From contig JADKAJ010000002.1 of the NCBI GenBank assembly GCA_016719165.1, positions 496,001-560,000 on the forward strand: 64,000 nucleotides of DNA, read 5' to 3'. The notes below the pieces were generated by a model, which searched no databases, was not told the origin of the DNA, and saw only the letters and a program-made list of their open reading frames with translations. The position numbers were made by a program, and so were the translations under genes. Shown here piece after piece: positions 26,959 through 36,800 of this stretch (its first letter is position 1; each line of letters begins with the position of its first letter). The stretch is from Chitinophagaceae bacterium (lineage in GTDB: Bacteria; Bacteroidota; Bacteroidia; Chitinophagales; Chitinophagaceae).

Positions 26959-26980
26959 GAATAAAGGATTAAAAAAGAAT

Positions 26981-28489
26981 ATGGGGAGATTACAGATTTT
27001 ACTGGCTTTGTTAATTGCTTTGACGGGTTGTGGTGTGAGCAAATCCGCATTTTCTCCTGTAAAAAAATATTCGCCTCAGCAGTTAGAGAGGGATTATTCG
27101 CTTTACCAGCATATACTGGAACAGCATCATCCAAGCCTTTACTGGTACACCAGCAAAGACAGTATGGATCTTTATTTTATGTACGGCAGACAGCAGTTAA
27201 AAGATTCGATGACGGAGCCTGAGTTTAGAAAACTACTTAGTTATGTCACTGCTAAAATTAATTGTGGGCACACTTCCATCCGCAATTCCAAAGCCTGGTC
27301 CAAATACAGTGATACGGTCCGGTTGGGAAAAATGTTCCCCCTGAGTATGAAAGTTTGGAATGATACTATGCTGGTAACGGCTAACCTGAACCGCAAAGAC
27401 AGCATACTGAAAAGGGGAACAATGATCACCAGAATAAATGGCAAGGATATACCAACCCTTACAGATACACTCTTCGAATATATTTCCACGGATGGTTACA
27501 ACCGGACCCATAAATATCAATCACTCAGCAACCGTGGTTATTTTGGTTCCTTGTATACATTATTATACGGTCCTTCGGAAAAATATACGCTTGATTATAT
27601 TGACAGCACCGGGCAGCAAAAATCAATAACCATCCCTATTTACAACCCGGCTGCAGACACAGCAGGCAGGATGATGGTTCGTCCGCCGGCAAGAATACCG
27701 CGGCCTTCCAAACGGGAAAGAAGGCGCCAACAGATAAGCACCATCCGTTTATTAAGAATTGATACGGTTAATCACTCTGCTATGATGACCCTTTCTACAT
27801 TTGGCAGGGGATATGGATTGAAAAAGTTCTTCCGGCAGTCATTCCGTGCATTACAACAAAAAAATATTACACATCTTATTGTAGATGTTCGTGGCAACGG
27901 AGGTGGCAGTGTAAATAACTCTACCCAGCTTACAAGATATATTGCCAGGCAACCTTTTAAAATTAGTGATTCCCTATTTGCCATCAGGAAGAAAAGTAAC
28001 TATGAACAATATATCCAGCATCATTTCTGGAATAAGCTCTTTATCACTTTGTTCACCCGCAAGCGAAATGACGGTAATTATCATTTCGGGTATTTCGAAC
28101 GGCATTATTTCAGGCCCAAAAAGAATAATCATTATAACGGTAAGGTATACATCGTTACCGGTGGAAATTCATTTTCTGCCACTACTTTATTTACTGGTGC
28201 ATTGGTTAAGCAAAATAATGTTATTGTAGTGGGCGAAGAAACCGGTGGCGGCGCTTATGGTAATTCTGCCTGGCTTATTCCTTATGCAACACTGCCGGAG
28301 ACTGGTGTACGGTTCAGGCTGCCCTTATTCAGACTGGTAATTGATAAAACAGTACCTAAAAACGGCAGAGGTGTTCAGCCGGAAATAACATCATTCCCCA
28401 GTATCGAAGCCATTCGTCGCAATGCTGATTTTAAAATAGAGACCGTGATGGAGCTGATACAAAAAGATAAAGAGGAGAAAAAGAACTGA
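26981..28489 (+). CDS. S41 family peptidase lipoprotein
   Basis: 502 aa. Lipoprotein signal peptide ending in LTGC (residue 17). An N-terminal helical region (about 30-120) precedes a truncated PDZ-like region around TMITRINGKDIPTL, then the tail-specific protease core: ILIVDVRGNGGGSVNN-type motif (HLIVDVRGNGGGS), VTGGNSFSATTLFTGALVKQNN with the nucleophile Ser and EETGGGAYGNSAW after it. The family degrades misfolded or tagged envelope proteins. It follows thiL by 22 bases and may share its transcript. Confidence 0.9.
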   Translation: MGRLQILLALLIALTGCGVSKSAFSPVKKYSPQQLERDYSLYQHILEQHHPSLYWYTSKDSMDLYFMYGRQQLKDSMTEPEFRKLLSYVTAKINCGHTSIRNSKAWSKYSDTVRLGKMFPLSMKVWNDTMLVTANLNRKDSILKRGTMITRINGKDIPTLTDTLFEYISTDGYNRTHKYQSLSNRGYFGSLYTLLYGPSEKYTLDYIDSTGQQKSITIPIYNPAADTAGRMMVRPPARIPRPSKRERRRQQISTIRLLRIDTVNHSAMMTLSTFGRGYGLKKFFRQSFRALQQKNITHLIVDVRGNGGGSVNNSTQLTRYIARQPFKISDSLFAIRKKSNYEQYIQHHFWNKLFITLFTRKRNDGNYHFGYFERHYFRPKKNNHYNGKVYIVTGGNSFSATTLFTGALVKQNNVIVVGEETGGGAYGNSAWLIPYATLPETGVRFRLPLFRLVIDKTVPKNGRGVQPEITSFPSIEAIRRNADFKIETVMELIQKDKEEKKN

Positions 28490-28526
28490 TCTTCAGGATA
28501 GTAATCCCGACGGATTGACCTTTTGC

Positions 28527-29330
28527 CTACTCCTCCTCATCCTTCATAATCATAAATCCATCAGCATCCTTCAGAAAAGGAAGTTTTTCCCTTATATTAT
28601 CCAGCTGTTTTTTCTCCAGTTGAATAGTAAACACATCCTCTTCGTCTTTCTTTGTATAGAGCACTTCTCCCATCGGATCAATGATCATGCTGTCGCCACT
28701 ATGATAAATATTGTTCCCGTCATTACCCACCCGATTAACACCGATCACATAACACTGGTTCTCGATAGCCCTTGCCTGCAAAAGTGTTTTCCAGGCAAGA
28801 CTTCTTCTCTCCGGCCAGTTGGCAACATAGATCAATACATCATACTCAGGTCCTTCGGGTTGTGACTGTTGTCTTGCCCAAACCGGAAACCGCAGGTCAT
28901 AACAGACCTGCAAGTTGATCTTCCATCCTTTTACTGATGCGATCAATCTTTTGGTGCCAGCCGTATAGTGATTATCTTCTCCGGCAAATGCAAAGCGATG
29001 ACGTTTATCATATACGCCATACTGACCATTGGGCAGCATCCATATTAACCTGTTGTAATAATTATTTGCTTCTTTTATGATGAGACTTCCGGTAAGAACG
29101 ATTTTTTTTGCTGCCGCTGTTCTTTTCATCCATTGAACCGTTTCTCCTTCCATAGTTTCAGCAAGCTCCTCCGGCTTCATACTAAAACCGGTGCTGAACA
29201 TTTCGGGTAATACAACCACCTCTGTTTTTATGGAGATGCTGCTGATCTTTTCTTCCAGCATTTGGAGGTTGGCAATCTTATCTTCCCAGTGAAGATTTGT
29301 TTGAATGGTTGTTATTAGTAGTGCTGACAT
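28527..29330 (-). CDS. Nitrilase superfamily amidohydrolase (omega-amidase-like)
   Basis: 267 aa C-N hydrolase. The catalytic triad is visible: Glu in VVLPEMFSTGFSM, Lys in VYDKRHRFAFAGED and Cys in NLQVCYDLRFPVWAR; a second Glu precedes the Lys in the usual place. Full length for the family and close in pattern to YafV/omega-amidase proteins, which hydrolyse alpha-ketoglutaramate as metabolite repair. Convergent with the S41 peptidase gene; no operon partner. Confidence 0.92.
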   Translation of the reverse strand: MSALLITTIQTNLHWEDKIANLQMLEEKISSISIKTEVVVLPEMFSTGFSMKPEELAETMEGETVQWMKRTAAAKKIVLTGSLIIKEANNYYNRLIWMLPNGQYGVYDKRHRFAFAGEDNHYTAGTKRLIASVKGWKINLQVCYDLRFPVWARQQSQPEGPEYDVLIYVANWPERRSLAWKTLLQARAIENQCYVIGVNRVGNDGNNIYHSGDSMIIDPMGEVLYTKKDEEDVFTIQLEKKQLDNIREKLPFLKDADGFMIMKDEEE

Positions 29331-29374
29331 ACTTTTAATTCTTCGGGGTTCTTGTAAAAGTACTTGTATTCAAT

Positions 29375-29406
29375 AAAAAAGCAGCGGCCTTAGAAAAGAC
29401 CGCTGC
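29375..29406 (-). terminator. Terminator of the adhesin-PorP/SprF operon
   Basis: Minus-strand GCAGCGG and CCGCTGC form a 7-bp stem with a 12-base loop, followed by six T, 25 bases after the PorP/SprF stop codon. Confidence 0.88.
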
Positions 29407-29431
29407 CAACCATTAACCATCTGCTTTTAAC

Positions 29432-30328
29432 CTACTTAAAAATGTTATAGCGGAGCAATACCTCGTGGGCATTGGATCCTGCATCGAATACACTGATCGG
29501 TGTTTTATATATATCAAACGAGTATCCTACAGTAAACTTCTTATTCAGGTTCACACCGGCAGAGAGAATAAAGCTTTGCTTGGCCCGCAGTGCCAATCCC
29601 CACCAGAACACTTCGCTATGTTCTACTCTTATTCCACCCTGGAACTCTAAAGGAGCATTGGGTAAATAGATAAATAAAAAGTTGGGCGTTACAGAAGTAG
29701 CTTCGTCCACATTCCATTTATAAGAACCATGGAAATAATAGTGACGGTACAAGCGGGCCTCTTCTGAAGGACTTACAGTACCTGTATAGTAACCAAGCTT
29801 TGACTGAACCAGTTGAGCAACCGATGCCCCCAGTTGTAATTTCTTACCGGTGTAAGAAACACCAAAGCCTGCATCAAATTTGAAACGGTTGTCACTTGTT
29901 CCCAAAGCAGGATCTGAACCCAGCGTTTCAGAAAGTTTGGCCCTGTCAAGGGAATACTGCAGACCTTTAGCTTCGATACCCAATGAAAACTTACCACCGT
30001 TTGCCATAGGTATATGTTTGGCAAATTGCAGTGCAATACCTGTTCTTGAAGTTGGACCGGTTTTATCACTAAACAGGTAACCGCCTAAACCGATCTTCTG
30101 CTCCGGTAATTCAAAAGAACCAAAAACAGTAGTCGTTTTGGGGCTTCCGCTGATACCGCTCCATTGACTTCTGTAAGTAGCGCCAACCATTCTTTTTTGG
30201 TAAACCCCTGCTGTAGAGGGATTGTGCAACACTCCCTGCATATCATACATGGAGGAAGTCTGTAACTGTTGTGCATTAACCGTTGTAACAACTCCGGCAA
30301 ATACTGCAAATAATATATAACGTTTCAT
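29432..30328 (-). CDS. PorP/SprF family type IX secretion membrane protein
   Basis: 298-aa outer-membrane beta-barrel with signal peptide (MKRYILFAVFAGVVTTVNAQ). PorP/SprF features: the early YDMQGVLHNPSTAGVYQKRMVGATYRSQW block, repeated barrel strands (IGLGGYLFSDKTGPTSRTGI, FKFDAGFGVSYTGKKLQLGAS) and the ending SFDIYKTPISVFDAGSNAHEVLLRYNIF. In Flavobacterium the SprF partner helps one cognate T9SS adhesin reach the surface. It lies 21 bases after the gene of a T9SS type B adhesin, the expected cargo-partner arrangement, and ends in a strong terminator. Confidence 0.95.
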   Translation of the reverse strand: MKRYILFAVFAGVVTTVNAQQLQTSSMYDMQGVLHNPSTAGVYQKRMVGATYRSQWSGISGSPKTTTVFGSFELPEQKIGLGGYLFSDKTGPTSRTGIALQFAKHIPMANGGKFSLGIEAKGLQYSLDRAKLSETLGSDPALGTSDNRFKFDAGFGVSYTGKKLQLGASVAQLVQSKLGYYTGTVSPSEEARLYRHYYFHGSYKWNVDEATSVTPNFLFIYLPNAPLEFQGGIRVEHSEVFWWGLALRAKQSFILSAGVNLNKKFTVGYSFDIYKTPISVFDAGSNAHEVLLRYNIFK

Positions 30329-30349
30329 GTTAGTGTTTTAATTTTTGTA

Positions 30350-33300
30350 TTATCTCAAAATTGTTACGTCACCTTTCAGTGTAATGGATGCGCCGTTGAT
30401 TAGGCGGTATGTGATCATATAATAATAGGTACCATCTGCCACCGGCTTGCCTTTGTAAGTACCATCCCATTTGTTCTGGTAGTTATCATCTTTGAAAACA
30501 ATATTGCCATAACGATTGAATACGGTGGCAAACACCTGTCTTGTACAGGTACCGCCATTGTTGGTAACGATCCACACATCATTTTGTCCGTCACCATTTG
30601 GTGTAAAGGCATTCATCACTTTCAGGCAATAGGGAATTACATTCACGACCATGTTATCAGTAGATGTACAATTATTGTTGTCCCTTACAGTCAGGGTATA
30701 GGTAGTGGTCGTATTGGGTTTCGCAACAGGAGTATAGGTGTTGGCTCCGGTTAACGTATTGTTAGGAGTCCATGCGATAGAAGAAGGTGTTGATGTACCG
30801 CTTCCTTCCAGTGTTACTTCATCACCATCAACGATTGTTTTATCCGGACCTGCACTGATGATCGGGTTCGGCTTAATATTAACATTCACCGTCTTTGTTC
30901 TTACACAACCGTTGAGGCTGGCAGTAACCGTAAAGGCTGCACTGTTGTTTACGGTAGCAACCGGGTTGCTGATATTTGTTGCAGATAGTCCTCCTGCAGG
31001 TGACCATGCATAAGTTGTTCCGGTACCATTAGTGCTGGCCAGCATTGGTACAGGTGCGCCGGCACAAACCAATGTGTCGTTATTCGTTGTCAGTACCAGG
31101 TTATCATTAAATCCAACATTGATTGTTTTAGTTAACAACCCGCAATAAGAATCTTTTATCGTAATAGTTTTGGGTCCTTGCGTTAAGCCTGTAAATGTAT
31201 TAGAAGACTGGAAAGCCCCTCCATTAATACTATACAAATAAGGAGAAATTGCACCTGTTGCATTGACCGTGATACTTCCGCCGGTTAGATTGGTACAGGA
31301 TGCATTGACAACATTTTCAGTGGAGTTCACTGCGATATTTGCCGGGTTACCAAATTCCATTATAGGCGCCCCACTTACGTTTACTCCTGTCACAAACAAT
31401 CTCCTGTTTGCAAAAGGAATAGCAGCCGGAACTGTCTTTGGTGCAAAGGCTGCTGTTTCAAAAAGGCAGCTGGTAGGTGGAACTTCCAAGGTCCAGGTAG
31501 CGCCGCCATCCGTTGTTTTACACATCAGGCCCGGTGTCATTACATAACCATTGTTTATATCATGCATTACAATAGCATTCAGATTACCTACACCCAATGT
31601 GCCGATATTTCCGGATACATCTGTCCAGGTTGCTCCTCCATCCGTCGTTCTGAAAATCACTTTTCTGGGAAACCCGTTGCCAATAACAAAAACTGTATTT
31701 GCATCCAGGGCAATCATGTCTTTATACGTTATTTGCGGTGTTACGCCAGGAGTAGGAAGAGGAAGTTTGCTCCAGGTAACACCGGCATCTGTTGTTTTAT
31801 AAATAGTGTCCCTGTTGCCGGCAGCATATCCGATTAACCGGGTTGGGAATTCAATTTCCGTAAGGTTTTGTGCCAAAGAACCAACTGAGAATCCACTGTA
31901 AACACTCCAGGTAGCTCCTCCATTGAATGATCTGTAAACTCTTGAGGTTCTGGAGGCAGAAGGCACTGAGAAACTGGTATAACCAATTGCCCACACACTG
32001 TCATTACCTACCGTTGCAAGATCATTCATTTGCATCAGCCCATCTGCATACACAGGGTCTAATGTTGGTACAGCGGGTGGCGCCACGTTTAAATCAGTAG
32101 TATAATAAATGGACCCGTTGCTAACGGCAAAGTATGCCTGGGCAGGATTTGAATTTCTATAAGCAAATCCATTGATGCTATAGAAAGAAGACGCAAAATC
32201 AGGCCTTGTTCTATCCCACCAGGTTTTGCCTCCATCTGCTGTTACATTAATTGTTGAGCTCCCTGCAGCTACACCATTATTACAGTCAGCAAATTCCATT
32301 TTAGTAAATCCGGCACTGAGCGGAACGGTAACATAATTACTACTCCATCCCGGTCCACCCGGTATTGAATCTGCCACAACACCGAGAGAACCCATAGATA
32401 AGAATTTACCATTTGGAGCAATATCAAGTGCCCACACACCATTGTTACTATAGTTTTGTCCCGGAGGTAAACTTCTTGATTCCACCCAGTTTCTTCCTGT
32501 ATCCACAGAAGTCCACATACGGGCAAAATTTCCGTTTGCTATCAGTGTGCCATTACTAGTCCTTCTCATTTGGTAAGGATTAGACGCTAACAGAACCTGC
32601 ACAGCAGGTACAGGCGGGTAGCCCGGAGGGGGACCTGCAGGGCCAGTATTCAATATCTCAAATTTTCCCTTTTCGTATACACCGGGGCGGTTAACGTTTA
32701 GTGTGCTGTCATTCTTCCCGGTACGTACTCTCACCACCACGTTATTATTAAACGACATCATCACAATCAAAGTGTCATTGATAATATTCAGGGCTCTGAA
32801 CTGCTGGTTAACTTGTGATACAGTTCCAAATTTTGATGTACAGTTTATTGTTGCCGGGAAACCGGTATAACCCAGCCTTTCTTTGCTGATAGAGAAGTCG
32901 GTTAGTGTACCATTATCAAACTTCCACAATAAGCTGGCATTATGTGATCCTGTTGTTTGTTGCCCGGTTAAAGCACAGGTGGTGCTATTGGTTATATTGG
33001 GTATACCCAAACCTGGAAAATTTGAAGCGCCGCCTCCACTTATATAGCCAATATTATTATTGATGAACTCTATTCTTTGTATTTCTTTTGCTTTAGCTGT
33101 GATGGGAAAGTCAATTGAAGGGTATGTAGCATTGTTGATGAAGCCTACTTTGGTTGTACCATTGGATACAGGTGCAGCCATAGAATCCCAGGTAGCCCCG
33201 CCATTATTGGTAACATACAGTTTAGGGATAGAATCAGGTGTATTCCATTGTCCGCCTATATAGCCAGTTGTGGGACTTGTAAACCAAACAGCATTTATGT

Positions 33301-33718
33301 TCCTCGCATTACTGGACAACGGAGTGTTTATCAAAGTCCATGTAAGACCGCCATCTGTTGTTTTAGCCATACAACCAAGATTGCCTACCGCATAAGCAAT
33401 AGTAGAGCTAACAAAATGTACATCGCTAAAACTTGGTTTGGTTAAAAACCCGTTAGCCGGATTTACAAAAGTAAATGGCCCATAAGTCCAGTTGGAGCCG
33501 CCATCTCTTGAACGGGCAATGCCGCCATCTGAGCCAACAGCGATCACATTATTGTTATCAAAAAAATCAACATCCTGTAAAGTAAACCCAAACTGTTTGG
33601 GGTTACTAAACTTCCATTTAGTGGTATCATAACCCTGGCCTATGACGAGCATAGAAGAAAAGGAAAATAAAATTATCAGCAGATAATAATGCAATTTCCC
33701 TAAGCAGTTCTTATTCAT
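30350..33718 (-). CDS. Giant T9SS type B surface protein with YCF48-like propeller repeats
   Basis: 1122 aa. After a signal peptide (residues about 1-28), residues 30-780 carry YCF48/BNR-type repeats recognised by their turns (DGGLTWTLI, NNGGATWDSM, DGGKTWWDR, NGGATWSVY, DAGVTWSKL, DGGATWTDV, DGGATWTLE), forming one or two beta-propellers. Then comes a SprB-like repeat (GGSITVNATGAISPYLYSI ..., about 805-865), Ig/PKD-like modules (SAGPDKTIVDGDEVTLEG) and a C-terminal gliding-motility/T9SS type B sorting domain starting at AFTPNGDGQNDVW and ending KGDVTILR. It should be exported and attached to the surface or shed. First gene of an operon with its PorP/SprF partner. Confidence 0.93.
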   Translation of the reverse strand: MNKNCLGKLHYYLLIILFSFSSMLVIGQGYDTTKWKFSNPKQFGFTLQDVDFFDNNNVIAVGSDGGIARSRDGGSNWTYGPFTFVNPANGFLTKPSFSDVHFVSSTIAYAVGNLGCMAKTTDGGLTWTLINTPLSSNARNINAVWFTSPTTGYIGGQWNTPDSIPKLYVTNNGGATWDSMAAPVSNGTTKVGFINNATYPSIDFPITAKAKEIQRIEFINNNIGYISGGGASNFPGLGIPNITNSTTCALTGQQTTGSHNASLLWKFDNGTLTDFSISKERLGYTGFPATINCTSKFGTVSQVNQQFRALNIINDTLIVMMSFNNNVVVRVRTGKNDSTLNVNRPGVYEKGKFEILNTGPAGPPPGYPPVPAVQVLLASNPYQMRRTSNGTLIANGNFARMWTSVDTGRNWVESRSLPPGQNYSNNGVWALDIAPNGKFLSMGSLGVVADSIPGGPGWSSNYVTVPLSAGFTKMEFADCNNGVAAGSSTINVTADGGKTWWDRTRPDFASSFYSINGFAYRNSNPAQAYFAVSNGSIYYTTDLNVAPPAVPTLDPVYADGLMQMNDLATVGNDSVWAIGYTSFSVPSASRTSRVYRSFNGGATWSVYSGFSVGSLAQNLTEIEFPTRLIGYAAGNRDTIYKTTDAGVTWSKLPLPTPGVTPQITYKDMIALDANTVFVIGNGFPRKVIFRTTDGGATWTDVSGNIGTLGVGNLNAIVMHDINNGYVMTPGLMCKTTDGGATWTLEVPPTSCLFETAAFAPKTVPAAIPFANRRLFVTGVNVSGAPIMEFGNPANIAVNSTENVVNASCTNLTGGSITVNATGAISPYLYSINGGAFQSSNTFTGLTQGPKTITIKDSYCGLLTKTINVGFNDNLVLTTNNDTLVCAGAPVPMLASTNGTGTTYAWSPAGGLSATNISNPVATVNNSAAFTVTASLNGCVRTKTVNVNIKPNPIISAGPDKTIVDGDEVTLEGSGTSTPSSIAWTPNNTLTGANTYTPVAKPNTTTTYTLTVRDNNNCTSTDNMVVNVIPYCLKVMNAFTPNGDGQNDVWIVTNNGGTCTRQVFATVFNRYGNIVFKDDNYQNKWDGTYKGKPVADGTYYYMITYRLINGASITLKGDVTILR

Positions 33719-33759
33719 TTTTAATAACTTTTTATGTTTTGGAAGAATTGGGAGAGCAA

Positions 33760-33772
33760 TGTTATAGTAACA
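33760..33772. promoter_or_regulatory. Inverted repeat TGTTA-TAG-TAACA between divergent adhesin genes
   Basis: A perfect 5+5 inverted repeat 42 bases upstream of the minus-strand adhesin start and 76 upstream of the plus-strand one. Possible operator; seen by symmetry only. Confidence 0.3.
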
Positions 33773-33786
33773 TTTACACCCGGTTT

Positions 33787-33802
33787 GTAGAATTAATTCT
33801 AC
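33787..33802. promoter_or_regulatory. Perfect 16-bp palindrome GTAGAATTAATTCTAC, candidate operator
   Basis: Sits 46 bases before the start of the first plus-strand adhesin and 69 before the divergent adhesin. A close relative (TAGAATAAATTCTAC) lies at 40266-40280, in front of the response-regulator gene. A shared binding site for a regulator of this surface block is plausible. Confidence 0.45.
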
Positions 33803-33847
33803 TTAGTAATCAGGATAAAAAATTGATTTTTGAACTTGCAAAATTTT

Positions 33848-36800
33848 ATGCGGCAAAAGCTGTCTATTATATTAGTTATCAGTCTTTTTTTTGGTTCCCT
33901 GTCAAATGCACAGGATAAATCGAACCGGGGCAAAGAATTTTGGCTGGGCTATGGTTTTCACTGGTTGTTTTTAAACCCGGATATAACTCCCGTGAATAGC
34001 CAGGAATTGGCCCTTTATATAAGTTCGGAACAGGCCGCTACAGTTACTGTCTCAGTAAACGGAACCGCCTGGACACAAACAGTGAATATTCCGGCAAATA
34101 CTGTTGATGCAACTATCTTGATTCCCAAAACAGGACCTAATGATGCCCGTTTACTTACAGACGGATTCTCTAATAAAGGAATCCATATAGTGAGTGATGT
34201 TCCTGTTGCAGTATATGCTCATGTGTATGTAAACCAGGGATCGGGTGCTACCATGCTGATGCCGGTGGAAACCTATGGCTATTCCTATTCATCAGTTAAT
34301 TATCGCCAGAACACTTCAGGATCTTCTTTACCCAATATCAGCCCTACCACACAAAATGGCCCTGATTGGTATTCCTGGTTTTATGTAGTGGCATCAGAAG
34401 ATAATACAAGGCTGGAAATAATCCCCAGCGATACCACAAAAAATGGGTGGTTGCCGGGCCAAACCTATACGGTCAATCTCAACAAAGGTGAAATATATAA
34501 TGTATATGGTAAGATGGTACCCGGCAATAGCCAGGCATGGGCTGCCAGTAAGGATATGACTGGGAGTAAAGTGATTGCCGTTCCCGGTGCTGATGGCAAC
34601 TGTCACCCTTTTGCTCTTTTTTCCGGTTCCAGCGGTATCCGCATTTGCCGGGGTGATGGAGGTGAATACATGCAACAGCAAATGTTTCCTTCACAGGCTT
34701 GGGGTACCCGTTATCTAACCTATCATACTATTAATAATACGAATACAGACATACTTGAAACAAACAGGAATTATTACAGGGTTTGTGTTTCAGATCCAAC
34801 AGCCGTTGTAAGAAGAAACGGTATACCTCTTACAGGATTGGTTAACAACTTTTATTATGAACTCATGGATTCAACTGGTGGAGATTATATTGAATCTGAT
34901 AAACCGGTTTTAGTTTCTCAATACACCGTAAACGACAATCAGTGCTGGAATTTTCCAACTACTACACCTTCTCCTCCTTCAAACGGAGATCCTGAAATGT
35001 TTTACCTGAGCCCGATAGAACAAGGTCAAAAATCAGTACGTTTTTTTGCCAGCAGGCAATCTCCGGCTATTTCTTATGTCTATACCAATATTCATGTGCC
35101 CACAATTGCTGTAGGCTCATTACGAGTAGATGGAAATGTTGTTCCGGCTTCTCAGATTGTAGTACATCCCAATAACCCGGCTTACTCCGTTGCATTGGCC
35201 AGGTTTACAGGTCCCGCTGCCCAACATACTATCACCTGTGATTCAGCTTTTACTGCGACCGTATATGGCCTGGGCAATTATGAAAGCTACGGCTATAATG
35301 TTGGTACACTGATCAATAACCTGAATCATTACAGCGAGATTAGGAATACTTTTAACACAACAGGCGCAGTTGATACCTTTACCTGTCCCAAATCCCCGGT
35401 AAGACTTTTTGTAAAGCTGGGCTATCCTGCCAATTCTATTCATTGGAAGTTGAGCCAGGTAACAGGTATGTCGCCCAACGCTGATTCAATTATCAGCAAC
35501 CCGGTGCCTGTTCGTACAGAAATTATTAATGGGCGAACCTATTACGTATACACCCTCCAACAGGATTTTATTTTTGCTCATCCGGGCACTTATTATATTC
35601 CTGTTTCTTTTACCGCAACGGTTATAGAAAATTGCAGCCAGACTGAAAATGCAACTGTGAAAGTAGTGGTGAAGCCCGGGCCTGTAGCAGATTTTACTTT
35701 TGCTTCACCCGGTTGTTTAACAGATAGCATCCGTTTTACCGGTGCGTCTGTTCCGGGAACATTCAACCTGGTTAACTATAACTGGTTGTTTGATGATAAC
35801 AGCACTGCAAATACCGTGAATGCCGTGAAGCTTTTCACCACGGCAGGTAATCAAAATGTCCGTTACACGATCTTTGCAGATAACGGTTGTATCGGTGACA
35901 CGATCAAAACAGTTGCGATACAGGAAAGCCCCGTTGCTGCATTCAGTATTAGTGGAAATAGCTGTCAGCGGGATTCTGTAAGGATCACTGATGCATCATC
36001 TATTCCGGCAGGAACTATTACCAGCTGGCAATGGAATTTTGGTGATGGCAACACGGCAACACTCACTAACAACAATCCGTTCTATCATCAATACACTACT
36101 CCCGGCAATTATACTATTTCATTAATCACTGTTGCCGCCAATGGCTGTAAGAGTGATACGGCTTTTGTGCCGGTAACAATATTACCAAAGCCGGTTGCTG
36201 CATTTACTACCGGGGGAAATATCTGTCTTGGAGATTCTGTGAGGTTTATTGATGCTTCAACCGTACCTGTTGGTACCATCACCAGCTGGCAATGGAATTT
36301 TGGTGATGGCAATAATGCCACGTACACCAACAATAATCCGTTTTATCATCCCTATACCACCGCAGGAAATTATCCTGTTTCGCTGATTGTAACCGGTAGC
36401 AACGGTTGTATCAGTGATACGTTCAGGCTTACAGTTAATGTAAGCAGTAAGCCAACCGCCTCTTTTACTTTCATTGGAAAACCATGTATAGATAGTGTAC
36501 AAACTTTTACTTCTTCAGTACCCACAGGTGGGTCTAATCCACCCACCTGGCATTGGAACTTTGGTGATGGACAAACTTTTAATTCCACGACTGTAAATAC
36601 GGCCACACATTCTTATCCTACAACATTGTCCAATATTGTTGTAAAGCATTGGGTCAGTTACAGCGCCGGTTGCAGCAGTGATACTTCTTTTTCTACTATC
36701 CCGTTTATTAATCCAAACCCCATTGCTTCTTTTATTGTTATTGGCGATACCCTTTGCGAAAGAAAACCAATTACACTGACATCTTCTGTAACAGGTGTAA

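Noticed and set aside
30738..31837. Plus-strand open frames within the YCF48 adhesin gene
   Set aside because: Shadows of the repetitive minus-strand coding sequence; composition follows the Thr/Val-rich repeats.
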